From contig USPT01000065.1 of the NCBI GenBank assembly GCA_900556705.1, positions 1 to 5,638 of the forward strand: DNA of 5,638 nucleotides, in the 5' to 3' direction. The DNA comes from an uncultured Collinsella sp. (GTDB lineage Bacteria; Actinomycetota; Coriobacteriia; Coriobacteriales; Coriobacteriaceae). Position numbers and translations under genes: made by a program. Below are positions 4,995-5,638 of this stretch, piece by piece. The notes beneath the pieces are model-generated. The model ran no database searches and had not been told where the DNA came from. It saw nothing but the letters and a program-made list of their open reading frames with translations. Positions within the stretch are counted from its first letter, which is position 1, and the number at the start of each line of letters is the position of its first letter.

Positions 4995-5638
4995 CTAGTT
5001 GCGCCTGCCGCCTCCGTTGGCACCCTGGCGGCCCTGTGCCGCGCGATTGCGACCGGCAGTGTTCTGCGCGCGGGACATGCCGCCGTATCCCTTGCTGCCC
5101 TTAGACCCCTTGCCGGCACCACCAGCGCCACCGTGGGCCTTGCCGCCCTTCTTGCCGGTGCCGTGTCCGCCGCCGGCAGACGTCTCGCCCGGGCGCGGCG
5201 GCACGGGACGGATCAGGCAATGCTTGGTGTAGCCGATCAGGTCGCGGCGGCCAGCCTTTTCCAGCGCCTCGCGTACCAGCTTGTAGTTCTCGGGCTTGCG
5301 ATACTGGATGAGCGCGCGCTGCATGGCCTTTTCGTGCGGGTCGCGCGCCACATAGATCGGCTCCATGGTGCGCGGGTCCACGCCGGTGTAGTACATGCAG
5401 GTCGACATGGTGGACGGGGTGGGGTAGAAGTCCTGCACCTGCTCGGGCATGTAGCCCATGTCGCGCACGGCCTCGGCAAGGTCCACGGCTTCCTTCATCG
5501 TCGAGCCGGGGTGGCTCGAGATCAGATACGGCACTATGTACTGCTTGAGTCCGTATTCGCGGTTCAAGCGCTCAAATTTGCGACAGAACGCATCGTAGAC
5601 GGCGCGGCTCGGCTTGCCCATCACGGAGAGCACCGCGT
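4995..5638 (-). CDS. YgiQ-family radical SAM protein, C-terminal part only
   Basis: This is the last about 214 residues of a UPF0313/YgiQ-type radical SAM protein; the N-terminal domain and the CxxxCxxC iron-sulfur motif lie beyond the right edge. The visible part carries strongly conserved family blocks, numbered from the GTG at 5633: QYIVPYLISSHPGST (31-45), PEQVQDFYPTPSTMSTCMYYTG (63-84, Cys79), DPHEKAMQRALIQYRKPENY (98-117) and the REALEKAGRRDLIG helix (121-134). The frame is open to the edge, so that GTG is not claimed as the start. From about 144 onward a roughly 70-residue tail is almost entirely Gly, Lys, Arg, Ala, Ser and Asn with one acidic residue, likely disordered and basic. Such tails occur in some family members. 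The biochemical role of YgiQ is not established. The gene is convergent with the sugar operon, very GC-rich, and functionally unrelated to it. Confidence 0.9.
   Translation of the reverse strand, partial: AVLSVMGKPSRAVYDAFCRKFERLNREYGLKQYIVPYLISSHPGSTMKEAVDLAEAVRDMGYMPEQVQDFYPTPSTMSTCMYYTGVDPRTMEPIYVARDPHEKAMQRALIQYRKPENYKLVREALEKAGRRDLIGYTKHCLIRPVPPRPGETSAGGGHGTGKKGGKAHGGAGGAGKGSKGSKGYGGMSRAQNTAGRNRAAQGRQGANGGGRRN

Noticed and set aside
4919..5131. 70-codon minus-strand frame overlapping the end of the ygiQ-type gene
   Set aside because: It is an alternative frame of the repetitive Gly-rich tail and the terminator region. Its Ala/Arg-rich composition follows from GC content.
1..5638. tRNA, rRNA, CRISPR array, insertion sequence or attachment site
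   Set aside because: No cloverleaf-like segment, no regularly spaced repeats, no transposase or integrase motif and no terminal inverted repeats with target duplications were seen.

Overview
The window most likely comes from a gut actinobacterium of the class Coriobacteriia, with Collinsella or a close relative as the best guess. The grounds are a high-GC background (the stretch 5101-5160 counts by hand to about 70% G+C), a YgiQ-type radical SAM protein with a long Gly/Lys/Arg tail, and compact anaerobe-style gene packing with PTS sugar uptake. No rRNA or other taxonomic marker is present, so this placement is an inference.

Layout from left to right: (1) the 3' part of a CPBP-family (CAAX protease / bacteriocin-processing-like) intramembrane protease on the + strand, open at the left edge; (2) a convergent AraC-family regulator with an N-terminal cupin-like sensor domain on the - strand, whose stop codon lies only 8 nt from the protease stop; (3) a divergent intergenic region of about 150 bp (1855-2007) carrying the regulatory signals; (4) a two-gene + strand operon made of a GH1 6-phospho-beta-glucosidase and a beta-glucoside-type PTS EIIBC permease, joined by an 11-nt junction in which the permease ribosome binding site overlaps the glycosidase stop codon; (5) a strong GC-rich hairpin at 4898-4940 that ends the operon and probably also the convergent gene; (6) the 3' part of a YgiQ-family radical SAM protein on the - strand, cut by the right edge.

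The central three genes form a self-contained aryl-beta-glucoside/cellobiose-type catabolic module. EIIBC imports and phosphorylates a beta-glucoside, using a phosphoryl donor EIIA encoded elsewhere. The GH1 enzyme cleaves the 6-phosphorylated product in the cytoplasm, and the divergent AraC-type protein is the obvious candidate regulator. It takes the place of the BglG/LicT antiterminator that commonly controls such operons. The module, especially the regulator gene, is visibly more AT-rich than its flanks (1261-1320 counts by hand to about 37% G+C), which may mean it was acquired as a cassette.

I found no mobile element, CRISPR array, tRNA, rRNA or clearly novel system. The points that deserve a second look are the glycosidase phosphate-loop substitution, a 21-bp-spaced direct repeat in the divergent promoter region, and hairpins at both convergent gene ends.
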